From the NCBI RefSeq assembly GCF_014764385.1, contig NZ_CP061714.1, forward strand, positions 2,108,001 through 2,172,000: a DNA stretch of 64,000 nucleotides, read 5' to 3'. The notes beneath the pieces were generated by a model, which saw nothing but the letters and a program-made list of their open reading frames with translations, did not search any database and was not told the DNA's origin. Positions 38,767-48,298 of this stretch are shown in pieces. Numbering within the stretch: position 1 is the stretch's first letter; the number at the start of each line of letters is the position of its first letter. Source of the DNA: Luteimonas sp. MC1825 (GTDB lineage Bacteria; Pseudomonadota; Gammaproteobacteria; Xanthomonadales; Xanthomonadaceae). The translations under genes were made by a program, and so were the position numbers.

Positions 38767-40911
38767 TTACGCCCCGAGGATGCCGCGGAGGGCGGCTTCG
38801 ACCGGATCGGGGCCGGCGCGTGCAACGAGTTCGCCGCTGGCAAGCGCCGCCGCCATGCTCGATGGCGAAAGCACGGCGTGGCGCGCGCCCTGGCGGGTGA
38901 CCAGCAGGCAGCGGCCGGTGAGCGGGCTGCGCCACGCCAGGCGCAGGTGACGCGTCGCGCCGTGCTGGTCGCGCGCGACCAGCACGGCGCCGACCTCCGG
39001 AGCCGCGCCGGTCAGGGATCCAGGTGCGGACCCGGGCGCCGCGTCATCCGCCTGTCCGGCATCGGCGTCGCTGTCGGCGACCAGCGGGGCGGCTTCGGGC
39101 CTGGCGCGTGGTGCATCCGGAAGCGCGAGCCCCGCGGCAAGCGACACCAGCAGCATGTCGATGGCCCCGCCGTCCTCGCCCAGGGTGCCCAGGCAGGCGC
39201 GCAGCGGCGCTTCCAGGGCGAGCAGGCCGTCAGCCACGGCGGCACCGCGCGCACGCGCGGCATCGGCGTCGAGCCGGAGCATGCCATCGGCCAGTTCCAG
39301 CAGTTCCTGGTGGCGGGCCGACCCGGTGCCTTCGCGCAGCCGCACCTGGACCAGCGCGCCACGCCACGGCCCGGCGAGGAACGCCCCGACCACCGGCAGC
39401 ACGGCACGATCACCGATGCGTGCCACCAGCGTCGCGTCGGCGAAGCGGCGCGCGGCCTCGAGGCGTTCGCTGCCGTCGAGCGCCTGCCATGCGCGCCGCT
39501 CGCTGATGGCGGCGCGGCGCAGCATCGGCGCGCTGCCGGCATCGAGCTCGCCCAGCGCGCGCTCAATGACGGCGGCTTCGCCCTGGTAGCCGTTGGCGAT
39601 CGCGTCCGCCGCGGCATCCGCCAGCGCATGCAACACCGCGTCGTCGCCGCTGCCCGGGTTGCCATCCCACAGCGTCACAATGGTGGCCAGCGCGCACACT
39701 GCCGGATGCGCCTCGGTGTCGAACAGCTGCGGATCGTCCAGCACCAGCCGTATCCACGGCCAGGCCAGGCGCGTGAGGCGCGCCTCGGCGCCGGGAGCGA
39801 GGCACGCCGATGCGCGCAGCGCGTCGAACAGCAGCGCGGTGATGTCGAGCGCGTCGTCCTGCGCCGCCGACGGCAGCGCCGCGTCCACGCCCATGCCCAG
39901 GCCGGAGGCACCGGCCAGCATGGCGCGGCGCAGCTGCAGCGCGAACGGCGCCGGATCGGCGGGTGGCCAGCGCGTCGGCGTCTCGCTGCCCTGCAACAGG
40001 GACAGCACCGCCAGGAACTCGCGGTCGCCGAACGCGCGGCGGGTGTCGTCGGCCGCCCGCGCCGGTCGTCGCGCGCGCACCAGCGCGCGCAACAGGGTTC
40101 CGCGCATCGCAATGGCGTCGCCGCCACGGCTGGCCGGCGTGGCGGTGCCGTCATCGGGTCCGCGTGGCGCCAGGCCATCGCGCCCGCGCCATGACGCCCC
40201 TTCGGCGGTACCCACCGGCTGCGAGACCATGGCCGCGTGCACGCTGCCGCCGAGCATGGCGAAGCCGCCAGCGGCCAGCGCGCCGTTGAGCCAGGCGTAG
40301 GCCGGCCCGAGGTGGGTGCCGCACAGCCGCTCGTAATGGCGCAGCAGCGACTGGCGCAGCAGCGGCTCGCAGTCGATCGGCGGAAATGCCAAGAGGAACG
40401 CATCGACCACCACCGGCGGCGCGAACGGATTGGCCGGCAGGCCATCGCCGCCCATGCGCGCGGCCAGCGACACCAGCCGGCTTTCGACGACCGACAGCGC
40501 ATCGGCGAACCGGCGTTGCAGCGCCTCGATCGCCGGCTGGCCGATCAGCTGGGTACTCAGTTCACCTTCGGACAACAACGCATAGGCCGCGGGATCGCCA
40601 TCGGCGGTCGGCGCGCGCGCAGGCCATCCGGCGAATGCCGCGTCGATCCGCGCCTGCCAGCGCCGCTCATGGCGCAGCGCATCGCGCCGCAGCATGGCCA
40701 CGTTGGCCAGCGCATCGCCGACCGCCACGTCGGGCGCCTCGGCGTACATCTGCTGGAGGTCCTTTTCCGCCGCGAGTTGCGCCTCGGCCAGCAACGGCTG
40801 CAGGCGCGCGCGAAACTCCTGGCGGAGCGCGTCGAGCTGTTGCGCCGGCGGGGCCGCTGCGCGCTGCGCTCCGGCAACCGCTTCGCCGCCGGATCCTTGG
40901 GGCGTTCGCAT
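38767..40911 (-). CDS. DUF1631 family protein (shorter paralogue)
   Basis: A 714-aa largely alpha-helical cytoplasmic protein of the DUF1631 family, function not established. It shows the helical N-terminal part (DALRQEFRARLQPLLAEAQL). The C-terminal beta-rich motif RLAWRSPLTGRCLLVTRQGA (about residues 655-675) closely matches one in its neighbour. A candidate promoter (TTGAAG, 17 bp, TGTATC, minus strand) lies in the 99-bp gap upstream. Compared with the neighbour it lacks the Gly-rich insert. Confidence 0.8.
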   Translation of the reverse strand: MRTPQGSGGEAVAGAQRAAAPPAQQLDALRQEFRARLQPLLAEAQLAAEKDLQQMYAEAPDVAVGDALANVAMLRRDALRHERRWQARIDAAFAGWPARAPTADGDPAAYALLSEGELSTQLIGQPAIEALQRRFADALSVVESRLVSLAARMGGDGLPANPFAPPVVVDAFLLAFPPIDCEPLLRQSLLRHYERLCGTHLGPAYAWLNGALAAGGFAMLGGSVHAAMVSQPVGTAEGASWRGRDGLAPRGPDDGTATPASRGGDAIAMRGTLLRALVRARRPARAADDTRRAFGDREFLAVLSLLQGSETPTRWPPADPAPFALQLRRAMLAGASGLGMGVDAALPSAAQDDALDITALLFDALRASACLAPGAEARLTRLAWPWIRLVLDDPQLFDTEAHPAVCALATIVTLWDGNPGSGDDAVLHALADAAADAIANGYQGEAAVIERALGELDAGSAPMLRRAAISERRAWQALDGSERLEAARRFADATLVARIGDRAVLPVVGAFLAGPWRGALVQVRLREGTGSARHQELLELADGMLRLDADAARARGAAVADGLLALEAPLRACLGTLGEDGGAIDMLLVSLAAGLALPDAPRARPEAAPLVADSDADAGQADDAAPGSAPGSLTGAAPEVGAVLVARDQHGATRHLRLAWRSPLTGRCLLVTRQGARHAVLSPSSMAAALASGELVARAGPDPVEAALRGILGA

Positions 40912-41010
40912 ACGTGGTGGTCACGGGTCGGCGTGGAGACGTACACGATAGCCGATACAACGTGACCTGCGACACGCTTCAACACCGGAAACGTACGCCG
41001 ACCTCCGGAC

Positions 41011-43455
41011 TCAGCCGCCGGCTTGAGCCACCTGCCGCGGGTTGAGGTGTTGCCAGACCTGCTTCATCGCCTGGTCGAAGGGCGCGTCCACCGAACGGAT
41101 CACGGCGCGCCCGCGCGCGACCAGCACGGTGAGTTCTTCCGGCGACACCACCATCCTGCGCACGCCGCGGCGGTTGACCACCAGGAAACGGCCGGTCAGC
41201 GGGCTGATCCAGGCGATGCGCGCGGCGGTCTCGTGGCCGTCCTCTTCGATCAGCCGCAGCCCCTGGCCCACGCGCAGGCGACGCATGCGCGCGGCGATGT
41301 CGGGGTCGAAGGCCAGCGTGTCGGTGCCGCCCGCAAGGTGCAGCGCGGACAGCGGCGACGCGTCGTCGGCCGCTTCGACCTCGTCGACCGCCTGCTCCGG
41401 GTGGTGCACCTTGCGCGGCGCATCCGGCAGTCCCAGCGCGGCGATGATCCGCGCCATGGCATCGCGCGCGGCGGTCGCATCCATGCCGCAGCTGCCATAG
41501 CACTCGCCCAGCGGGACCTGCAGGGCGAGCAGTTGCTCGGCGACCACGCGTCCGCGCGCCTGGGCGGCGTCGGCATCGACCTGGACCATCGCGTCACCGA
41601 CCGCGATGGCCTGGTGGTGGCGATCGGTGCCGTGGCCTTCGCGCAGCCAGGCCTGGGTGAGATGGTGGCGCCAGTGGCGGTCGAGGAAATGCGCGACGGG
41701 CGTGGTCAGCCTGCGCCCGGCCAACCGTGACGCGACCATGTCTGCGGCATGGGCGCGCGCCTGCTGCAGCCGCTCGCGCCCGTGGATGGCTTCGCCGGCG
41801 CGCTTCTCCGCCAGGTCGGTGCGGCGGCGCTGCTGCTCCAGCTGGTCACGCAGCTCGCTGGCGGCCAGCTCGAAGATCGCCTGGTCGTCGTCGTATTCCT
41901 CCACCACGCGGTCGACGGCGCGCTCGGCGCGGTCCAGCGTCTCGCGGTCGTGGGGCGTCTCGCCGGCGTTGCCGTCGCAGGCTTCGGTGAGCACGTCTAG
42001 CAGGCGCCGCGCCGGATGGCTGCGGCGGTTGAACATGGAATCGTCGGTCAGCGCGACCTTCAGGTAGGGCACCACCAGCCGGCCGTAGAAGTCGCGCGCG
42101 CGCTGGGCCAGTTCGGTGGAGTCGCTCAACGAACTGAACAGCATGCCGACGAGGTCGATGGCGTCTTCTTCGTCGACGCTGAAATGGGTGGCGTCGGGAT
42201 CGAAACCGAGCTGGCGCACGCCACCGAGGATCGCCTCGCGGATCACCCGCGACAATTCGCGCGAATCGCTGGCGGCCAGTGCCTCGGTGTACAGGCTGGC
42301 ATCGTCGCCCTGCAGGATCTGCGCCACGCTGAGCAGGTCCTCGGTGCGCAGTACCTGCACGCCGGCGGCCATCGCCGCGGCGCCTTCGGCGAGACCGCCG
42401 GCAGCGGGGCTCCAGGCGTCGGAATCGTTTCCGGCAGCGCGCCAGTGGCGGAGCTGCTCGCGGACCACGTCGCGATAACGCGGCGCACGCCCTTCGGCCA
42501 TCGCCGCATGCATGCCTCCGCCGGCGGCGATCGCGGCACCGATGCCGCCGCCCGCGTATCCCCCACCGCCGTGAGCCCCACCATCCGCCGCGCCGCCGGC
42601 AAAGCCCTGCTGCGGGGCGGCCATTCCGCCGGCCGGCCCGCCTGCCTGCGCGCTGCCCATGTGCTCGACCATGCCGCCGTCGGGCACCCATTGGCCGCCG
42701 CCGTCCATCCCACTTGCGGCGGGCGCAGCGGGTGCGCTTCCGCCCGAATGCACGGTGTCCCGCCCGCGACCGCGCGCCGGCGCATCGGATGCCAGCGCAT
42801 AGCCGAAGCCGGCCGCCTCGAGCATCGAGTTCAGTTTTTCGTACAGTTCGCCCAGCACTTCCGGCAGGCGCTTGTCGAACTGGTTGAACACCAGCGGCCG
42901 CAGCCCGCGGGTGAGGTCCTCCGCGCCGAACAGGTTCACGAACGCCGCCACGGTGGCCTCGGGGCGCACCGGGTTCGCGCGCTTGCCCTCCACGCCGAGC
43001 GCAGTCGCCAGCGCCTGCAGGCGCTCGTCCATCAGTTCCAGCGGGTGCAGGAACTGGTGGTCGAGGAGTTCGGTGGTGTGCTGGCCGGCGAGGTGGATCT
43101 CCAGCTCGCCTTCCGACATCAGGCTCAGCGACTTGTCGCCGCCGCGCTCGACCGGCGGCTTGCGCCATGCATCGAACTCGCGCTCGAGCGAGTCGCGATA
43201 GCGCGTGGCGAGCTCCAGGGCACGATGGCCGAGCGCCATCACCGCCATGCGGTCGTCCTGCGCGCCGCTGTAGTCGTGGCCGGCCAGCGCCTCCAGGCGC
43301 ACCTGCTCCTCGATCGTGCCCCAGAACCCGGACAGCACGCCACCGAGCGTGGTCACCGCCTCGCGCTTGATCGCCTCGAACACGCGCGCCGGCTCGCGCA
43401 AGGCGCCAGCGCGGCTGCGTGGAGGGGAAAACTGACGGGGTTCTTCTGCGATCAT
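41011..43455 (-). CDS. DUF1631 family protein (longer paralogue)
   Basis: An 814-aa DUF1631 protein from the ATG at MIAEEPRQFSPPRSR; earlier in-frame ATGs exist but are less likely. N-terminal helical region (RVFEAIKREAVTTLGGVLSG) and the motif SLMSEGELEIHLAGQ. A low-complexity Gly/Ala/Met-rich linker lies at about residues 245-335. A second helical region and a C-terminal domain with RIAWISPLTGRFLVVNRRGV complete it. Such 'SPLTGR..VNR.G' segments recur in both copies. Function unknown; tandem duplication is clear. Confidence 0.8.
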   Translation of the reverse strand: MIAEEPRQFSPPRSRAGALREPARVFEAIKREAVTTLGGVLSGFWGTIEEQVRLEALAGHDYSGAQDDRMAVMALGHRALELATRYRDSLEREFDAWRKPPVERGGDKSLSLMSEGELEIHLAGQHTTELLDHQFLHPLELMDERLQALATALGVEGKRANPVRPEATVAAFVNLFGAEDLTRGLRPLVFNQFDKRLPEVLGELYEKLNSMLEAAGFGYALASDAPARGRGRDTVHSGGSAPAAPAASGMDGGGQWVPDGGMVEHMGSAQAGGPAGGMAAPQQGFAGGAADGGAHGGGGYAGGGIGAAIAAGGGMHAAMAEGRAPRYRDVVREQLRHWRAAGNDSDAWSPAAGGLAEGAAAMAAGVQVLRTEDLLSVAQILQGDDASLYTEALAASDSRELSRVIREAILGGVRQLGFDPDATHFSVDEEDAIDLVGMLFSSLSDSTELAQRARDFYGRLVVPYLKVALTDDSMFNRRSHPARRLLDVLTEACDGNAGETPHDRETLDRAERAVDRVVEEYDDDQAIFELAASELRDQLEQQRRRTDLAEKRAGEAIHGRERLQQARAHAADMVASRLAGRRLTTPVAHFLDRHWRHHLTQAWLREGHGTDRHHQAIAVGDAMVQVDADAAQARGRVVAEQLLALQVPLGECYGSCGMDATAARDAMARIIAALGLPDAPRKVHHPEQAVDEVEAADDASPLSALHLAGGTDTLAFDPDIAARMRRLRVGQGLRLIEEDGHETAARIAWISPLTGRFLVVNRRGVRRMVVSPEELTVLVARGRAVIRSVDAPFDQAMKQVWQHLNPRQVAQAGG

Positions 43456-43502
43456 GGGGGCACTGCCGGTGTTCGGGGGACACCCGTGCATACCATCCCT
43501 GA

Positions 43503-44126
43503 ATGGAGCACCCGAGGTCTGTGACTGCAATCCCAGTTAGTCCACGCATCCCCGCGATGCTCGAGGCAATCGACGCACGCCGCTCGGTTTCGTCCAGGCA
43601 CCTGGCCGAACCGGCGCCCGACGACGCCACCCTGCTGCGCATGCTGCGTTCGGCCGTGCGCGTTCCCGACCACGGCAAGCGCGTGCCGTTCCGCTTCATT
43701 CGCATAGCCGGCGATGCGCGCATCGCGCTTGGCGACGCGGTCGCGGCGCGCGGCCTCGCATTGCGTCCGGATGCCGGCGATGGCGCGGTCGAAAAGGACC
43801 GCCTGCGCTTCACCCGTGCACCGCTGGTGGTGGCCGTGGTCGCCGTGTTCGACGATGCCGACCCCGCGATCCCGGCACAGGAACGCCTGCTGACCGCGGG
43901 CAGCGTGTGCTTCGCGCTGCTGCAGGCCGCGCAGGCATTCGGCTTCGGCGCCTGCTGGCTGACCGGGTGGCCGGCCTACGACGCCGACGTGCTGCGCTTG
44001 CTCGGCCTGGGCGTGCAGGAGCGCATCGCCGGCTTCATCCACATCGGCACGCCGATCCAGGAGCCCAACGAGCGGGATCGCCCGGACCCCGCCGCACTGC
44101 TCGGCGACTGGTCGCCGCCGGCGTGA
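43503..44126 (+). CDS. YdjA-like nitroreductase
   Basis: Small FMN-dependent nitroreductase-family protein. It is 207 aa from the first ATG; starting at MLEAIDARRSVSSRHLAEPA (43557) gives 189 aa and matches E. coli YdjA better. Family motifs: RRSVSSRHLAEPAP, VRVPDHGKRVPFRFI and the FGFGACWLTGWPA loop. It diverges from the DUF1631 pair and its stop overlaps the next start (GTGA). Confidence 0.9.
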   Translation: MEHPRSVTAIPVSPRIPAMLEAIDARRSVSSRHLAEPAPDDATLLRMLRSAVRVPDHGKRVPFRFIRIAGDARIALGDAVAARGLALRPDAGDGAVEKDRLRFTRAPLVVAVVAVFDDADPAIPAQERLLTAGSVCFALLQAAQAFGFGACWLTGWPAYDADVLRLLGLGVQERIAGFIHIGTPIQEPNERDRPDPAALLGDWSPPA

Positions 44127-45079
44127 GCGCGCCGCTGCCGGCGCCACTGCCCACGCTGCACCTGGTGGACGCCAGCCTGTATGTGTTCCGTGCCTGGCAT
44201 TCGATGCCGGCTGACGGCTTCCATGACGCCGACGGCTGGCCGACCAACGCCGTGCACGGCTTCGCCCGCTTCCTGCTCGACCTGCTCGAGCGCGAGCGCC
44301 CGCGGCACATCGCCATCGCCTTCGACGAAGCCCTCGACAGCTGCTTCCGCAACGCGCTGTACCCGGCCTACAAGGCCAACCGCGACCCTGCCCCGGCGGA
44401 GCTGAAGCGACAGTTCGCCTACTGCAAGTCGCTGTGCGTGGCGCTCGGCCTGCCGGTGCTCGCGCACCGCGAGTACGAGGCGGACGACCTGATCGGCAGC
44501 GCGCTGGTGCAGGTGCGCGCGCTGGGCTTCCGCGGCGTGATCGTGTCCGCCGACAAGGACCTCTCGCAGCTGCTCGCGACGCACGACGAGCAGTGGGACT
44601 TCGCGCGCGGCGTGCGCTGGGGCGCGGCCGGGGTGAAGGCGCGCCAGGGCGTGCATGCCCACCAGGTGGCCGATTTCCTGGCGCTGAGCGGCGACGCGGT
44701 CGACAACATCCCCGGGGTCCCCGGCATTGGCAGCAAGACCGCGGCGGTGCTGCTGGCGCACTTCGGCAGTCTCGATGCGCTGCTGGAACGCATCGACGAG
44801 GTCGCGTTCCTGCGCTTCCGCGGCGCCGCGCAGGCTGCCGTCCGGCTGCGCGAGCATCGCGAACAGGCGCTGCTGTGCCGCCAGCTGTCGACGGTCGTGC
44901 TGGACGCGCCGATCGACGACGCCACCGCGCCGTTCGTGCGCGGCAACGGCGACGCCGGCACCCTCGTGGCGCTGGGCGACGCCGTGGGCTTCGGGCCGAT
45001 GACACGCCGCCGGCTGCATGCCGCGGCCGGGCTGGCCGACGCGCAGGACGCGCCGCAGCACGTAGGATCGGTGCCATGA
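44123..45079 (+). CDS. 5'-3' exonuclease/flap endonuclease (Xni/ExoIX-like)
   Basis: A 318-aa PIN-like 5'-3' exonuclease related to the N-terminal domain of DNA polymerase I. GTG start overlapping the nitroreductase stop. Acidic metal-binding segments: LVDASLYVFRAWHSMP, AFDEALDSCFRNALYPAYKA, REYEADDLIG and VSADKDLSQLL. The helix-3-turn-helix reads DNIPGVPGIGSKTAAVLLAH (about residues 195-214). It may process flaps or RNA primers. Confidence 0.92.
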   Translation: MSAPLPAPLPTLHLVDASLYVFRAWHSMPADGFHDADGWPTNAVHGFARFLLDLLERERPRHIAIAFDEALDSCFRNALYPAYKANRDPAPAELKRQFAYCKSLCVALGLPVLAHREYEADDLIGSALVQVRALGFRGVIVSADKDLSQLLATHDEQWDFARGVRWGAAGVKARQGVHAHQVADFLALSGDAVDNIPGVPGIGSKTAAVLLAHFGSLDALLERIDEVAFLRFRGAAQAAVRLREHREQALLCRQLSTVVLDAPIDDATAPFVRGNGDAGTLVALGDAVGFGPMTRRRLHAAAGLADAQDAPQHVGSVP

Positions 45080-45636
45080 CCGACACCCGAAGCGATGAAC
45101 ACCCTGAAATCCTCTACCAGGGCGACTGGCTGCGCATGGTCAGGCGTGGCCACTGGGAATCCTGCGAGCGCACCCACGGCAAGGACGGCCTGGCGGTGCT
45201 GGTGATCGCGGTGACGCCCGACGACGACGTGCTGTTCGTGGAGCAGTACCGGGTGCCGTTGGGCGCGCGCACCATCGAGATGCCGGCCGGCCTGGTCGGC
45301 GACGATCTCGAGGGCGACACCCTCGAGTCGGCCGCGCGCCGCGAACTCATCGAGGAGACCGGCTGGGAGGCCGGCCGCATCGACGTGCTGCTGGTCGGGC
45401 CGACCTCGTCGGGCATGAGCAACGAGCGCATCGCCTTCGCCCGCGCCCGCGACCTGCGCAAGGTCGGCGAAGGCGGCGGCGTGGCCGACGAGGACATCAC
45501 CGTGCACGCGATCCCGCGCGAGACCGCGCCGGCCTGGCTGATGCGGAAGTACGCCGAGGGCTACGAGCTCGACCTCAAGCTCTGGGCCGGGCTGTGGATG
45601 ATCGACCACGAGCCGGACGGATCGCCGGCCCGCTGA
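45076..45636 (+). CDS. NUDIX hydrolase, ADP-ribose pyrophosphatase-like
   Basis: A 186-aa NUDIX protein. The NUDIX box lies at about residues 77-95 (LESAARRELIEETGWEAG). It has an aspartate where the consensus has the first glutamate, while the REL-x-EE-x-G core is intact. An upstream EMPAGLV motif is typical of ADP-ribose/NDP-sugar hydrolases. It overlaps the exonuclease stop (ATGA). Substrate is inferred only from subfamily resemblance. Confidence 0.92.
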   Translation: MTDTRSDEHPEILYQGDWLRMVRRGHWESCERTHGKDGLAVLVIAVTPDDDVLFVEQYRVPLGARTIEMPAGLVGDDLEGDTLESAARRELIEETGWEAGRIDVLLVGPTSSGMSNERIAFARARDLRKVGEGGGVADEDITVHAIPRETAPAWLMRKYAEGYELDLKLWAGLWMIDHEPDGSPAR

Positions 45637-45648
45637 CCGCCGCGCGCG

Positions 45649-46596
45649 TCAGCCCTGTGCGAAGCGGTCGGTGGCGCGCACCAGCGCGTCGACGTTCTCG
45701 GCCTCGAACGCCGAATGCCCCGACCCCGGGGTCACCACCAGCTCCGCCTTGGGCCAGACCTGGTGCAGGTCCCAGGCGTTCTGCACCGGGCAGACCACGT
45801 CATAGCGGCCGTGCACGATGACGCCGCGGATGTCGACGATGCGGTAGGCATCGCGCAGCAGCTGGTCGTCGACCTCGAAGAAGCCGCGGTTGCTGAAGTA
45901 ATGGTTCTCGATGCGCGCGAACGCCAGCGCGAACTCCGCGTCCTCGTGGTCGGCGACGAAGCGGTCGTCGACGTGCAGGAAGCTGGTGGCACCTTCCCAC
46001 ATGCTCCACGCGCGTGCGGCGGCCAGGCGCGTGGGCGCGTCATCGGACGTCAGCCGGCGGTGGAACGCGGCGATCAGATCGCCCCGCTCGTTTTCGGGGA
46101 TCGCGGCGATGTAGCGCTGCCAGGCTTCCGGGAACAGGCGCGAGGCGCCTTCCTGGTAGAACCACTCCAGCTCCCAGCGGCGCAGCATGAAGATGCCGCG
46201 CAGCACCAGCTCGGTGACCCGCTTGCAGTGCGCCTGTGCGTAGGCCAGCGCCAGCGTCGAGCCCCAGGAACCGCCGAAGACCTGCCAGCGTTCGATGCCG
46301 AGCGTCTCGCGCAGGCGTTCGATGTCGGCGACGAGGTGCCAGGTGGTGTTGTCGACGAGGTCGGCATGCGGCGTCGACCGCCCGGAGCCGCGCTGGTCAA
46401 AGAGCACGATGCGGTACTTCGCCGGATCGTGGAAGCGGCGCATCTTGTCGGTGCAGCCGCCGCCGGGTCCGCCGTGCAGCAGCACCACCGGCTTGCCGTC
46501 CGGGTTGCCGCACTGCTCGTAATGCAGCGAGTGGCGATCATCCACCTGGAGGCGACCGGTGTCGTAGGGCTCGAGCTCTGGATACAGGGTGCGCAT
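45649..46596 (-). CDS. pip: Prolyl iminopeptidase
   Basis: Alpha/beta hydrolase that removes N-terminal proline, 315 aa. The start at MRTLYPELEPYDTGRLQVDD is favoured over an 18-residue-longer frame. Catalytic Ser in GGSWGSTLAL, Asp in HGRYDVVCP and His in GSGHSAF are present. The HGGPGGG oxyanion motif and DQRGSGRS family signature are intact. It converges on the NUDIX gene with 12 bp between stops. Confidence 0.96.
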   Translation of the reverse strand: MRTLYPELEPYDTGRLQVDDRHSLHYEQCGNPDGKPVVLLHGGPGGGCTDKMRRFHDPAKYRIVLFDQRGSGRSTPHADLVDNTTWHLVADIERLRETLGIERWQVFGGSWGSTLALAYAQAHCKRVTELVLRGIFMLRRWELEWFYQEGASRLFPEAWQRYIAAIPENERGDLIAAFHRRLTSDDAPTRLAAARAWSMWEGATSFLHVDDRFVADHEDAEFALAFARIENHYFSNRGFFEVDDQLLRDAYRIVDIRGVIVHGRYDVVCPVQNAWDLHQVWPKAELVVTPGSGHSAFEAENVDALVRATDRFAQG

Positions 46597-46630
46597 GCAG
46601 CGGAAACCTCTTGGAAATCCGCCCCCGAGT

Positions 46631-47482
46631 CTAGCAGGCGGCCCCGTCACCCCCGCCGCGGCGGCCCAGCGTGACGCGGTCGCGGCCTTCGAGGTCGGGG
46701 ATCGTGGCGACCGCGGCGAAGCCCGCCGCCCGCAGCAGCGCCGCCACCGCCGCCCCCTGGTCCCAGCCGTGCTCGATCAGCAGCCAGCCGCCGCTGGCGA
46801 GGTGCCGGGGCGCCGCAGCGGCGATCACGCGGATCGCATCCAGGCCGTCGCGCCCGGACGCGAGCGCCTCGGCCGGCTCGTGGCGGAGGTCACCGCGGCC
46901 GAGGTGCGCGTCGCCCTCGGCGATATACGGCGGATTGCTTGCGATCAGGTCGAAGCACGCGCCGGCCAATGGCGCGAACCAGTCGCCTTCGCGGAACTCG
47001 ACGTTGCCGATGCCCAGCGCGCGCGCGTTGGCGCCGGCGACCGCCAGTGCCGCGGCGCTGCGATCGGTGGCCAGCACGCGGGCTTGCGGGCGCTCGCTGG
47101 CAATCGCCAACGCGATCGCGCCGCTGCCGGTGCCCAGGTCCGCCACGCGCGTGGCCGTGGCCGGCGGTATCCGCGCCAGCGCCTGTTCGACCAGCAGTTC
47201 GGTCTCCGGGCGCGGGATCAGCGTGTCCGGGGTCACGACGAGGTCGAGCGACCAGAATCCGCGCCGGCCCACCAGGTAGGCGACCGGCTCACCGGCCGCG
47301 CGGCGCGCGACCAGCGCGTCAAGGCGCGCCGCGTCATCGCCCGCCAGCGGTGTGTCGCCGTGCGCGTAGAGCCAGCCATGGCTGCGGCCCAGCACGTGCA
47401 GCAGCAGCGTCAGTGCGTCATCGGGGTCGATCCGGGTGCGCGACGCGCGGAGCGCCTCGTCGGCGGTGCGGCTGCCGGTCAT
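46631..47482 (-). CDS. prmC: Release factor glutamine methyltransferase
   Basis: Methylates the GGQ glutamine of release factors RF1/RF2. It is 283 aa. SAM-binding motif [16 protein letters not shown] and substrate motif [10 protein letters not shown] are clear. The N-terminal helical domain is present. The start at [14 protein letters not shown] was chosen over a longer frame without homology. Its substrate prfA is in this window but 27 kb away. Confidence 0.96.
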   Translation of the reverse strand: MTGSRTADEALRASRTRIDPDDALTLLLHVLGRSHGWLYAHGDTPLAGDDAARLDALVARRAAGEPVAYLVGRRGFWSLDLVVTPDTLIPRPETELLVEQALARIPPATATRVADLGTGSGAIALAIASERPQARVLATDRSAAALAVAGANARALGIGNVEFREGDWFAPLAGACFDLIASNPPYIAEGDAHLGRGDLRHEPAEALASGRDGLDAIRVIAAAAPRHLASGGWLLIEHGWDQGAAVAALLRAAGFAAVATIPDLEGRDRVTLGRRGGGDGAAC

Positions 47483-47598
47483 GCGCCGCCACCGGCCCAA
47501 ATCTGACCCCCGCACGCCACGCAACCGCCCCCGAAGACCAAAAATTGGATCGCTTTCAATGAGTTGCCTTGTGAATTACGCGGAGTGGCGCCATATCG

Positions 47599-47635
47599 AT
47601 AGCGTAGACCTATCGATTACATAGAATCAATCAGT
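47599..47635 (+). promoter_or_regulatory. OxyR operator upstream of ahpC
   Basis: Four-part OxyR pattern ATAG-N7-CTAT-N7-ATAG-N7-CAGT, with only the last quarter off the CTAT consensus. Spacing of all three gaps is exactly 7. It ends at the -35 of the ahpC promoter, where bound OxyR contacts RNA polymerase in known systems. Confidence 0.85.
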
Positions 47636-47664
47636 TTAACTTTTCGATAGGTTTTGCCTAAAGT
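47635..47664 (+). promoter_or_regulatory. ahpC promoter
   Basis: Candidate -35 TTTAAC (47635-47640), 18-bp spacer, -10 TAAAGT (47659-47664), giving a leader of about 45 nt before the ahpC ATG. The weak -35 directly abutting the OxyR site fits activator-dependent expression. Confidence 0.6.
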
Positions 47665-47715
47665 TAACCGCATCCGGCACGCGCCGGTTTCTTCCCCACC
47701 GACCCCGAGGATTCC

Positions 47716-48279
47716 ATGTCCGTCATCAATACAGAAATCAAGCCGTTCAAGGCTACCGCCTACCACAACGGCGAGTTCATCGAAGTCTCCGACACCGATC
47801 TCAAGGGCAAGTGGTCGGTGGTGGTGTTCTACCCGGCCGACTTCACCTTCGTCTGCCCGACCGAGCTTGAAGACCTGGCGATCAACTACGACGCGTTCCA
47901 GAAGCTCGGCGTGAACGTGTACAGCGTGTCGACCGACACCCACTTCTCGCACAAGGCCTGGCACGACACCTCGGACGCGATCGGCAAGATCCAGTACCCG
48001 ATGATCGGCGACCCGACCGGCACCATCACCAACAACTTCGACGTGATGCGCCCCGGCGTCGGCCTGGCCGACCGCGGCACGTTCATCATCGACCCGCAGG
48101 GCGTGATCCAGTCCGTCGAGATCACCGCCGAGGGGATCGGCCGTGACGCGCTGGAAGTGCTGCGCAAGGTCAAGGCTGCCCAGTACGTTGCCGCCCATCC
48201 GGGCGAGGTGTGCCCGGCCAAGTGGAAGGAGGGCGAGAAGACGCTGAAGCCGTCGCTCGACCTGGTCGGCAAGATCTAA
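47716..48279 (+). CDS. ahpC: Alkyl hydroperoxide reductase C (peroxiredoxin)
   Basis: Typical 2-Cys peroxiredoxin that reduces H2O2 and organic peroxides, 187 aa. Peroxidatic Cys47 lies in [12 protein letters not shown] and resolving Cys166 in [10 protein letters not shown]. The start [20 protein letters not shown] is standard. Electrons come from AhpF, encoded next. Preceded by an OxyR operator and followed by a GNRA-capped hairpin. Confidence 0.98.
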   Translation: MSVINTEIKPFKATAYHNGEFIEVSDTDLKGKWSVVVFYPADFTFVCPTELEDLAINYDAFQKLGVNVYSVSTDTHFSHKAWHDTSDAIGKIQYPMIGDPTGTITNNFDVMRPGVGLADRGTFIIDPQGVIQSVEITAEGIGRDALEVLRKVKAAQYVAAHPGEVCPAKWKEGEKTLKPSLDLVGKI

Positions 48280-48298
48280 GTACCCGCACTACTCCACT

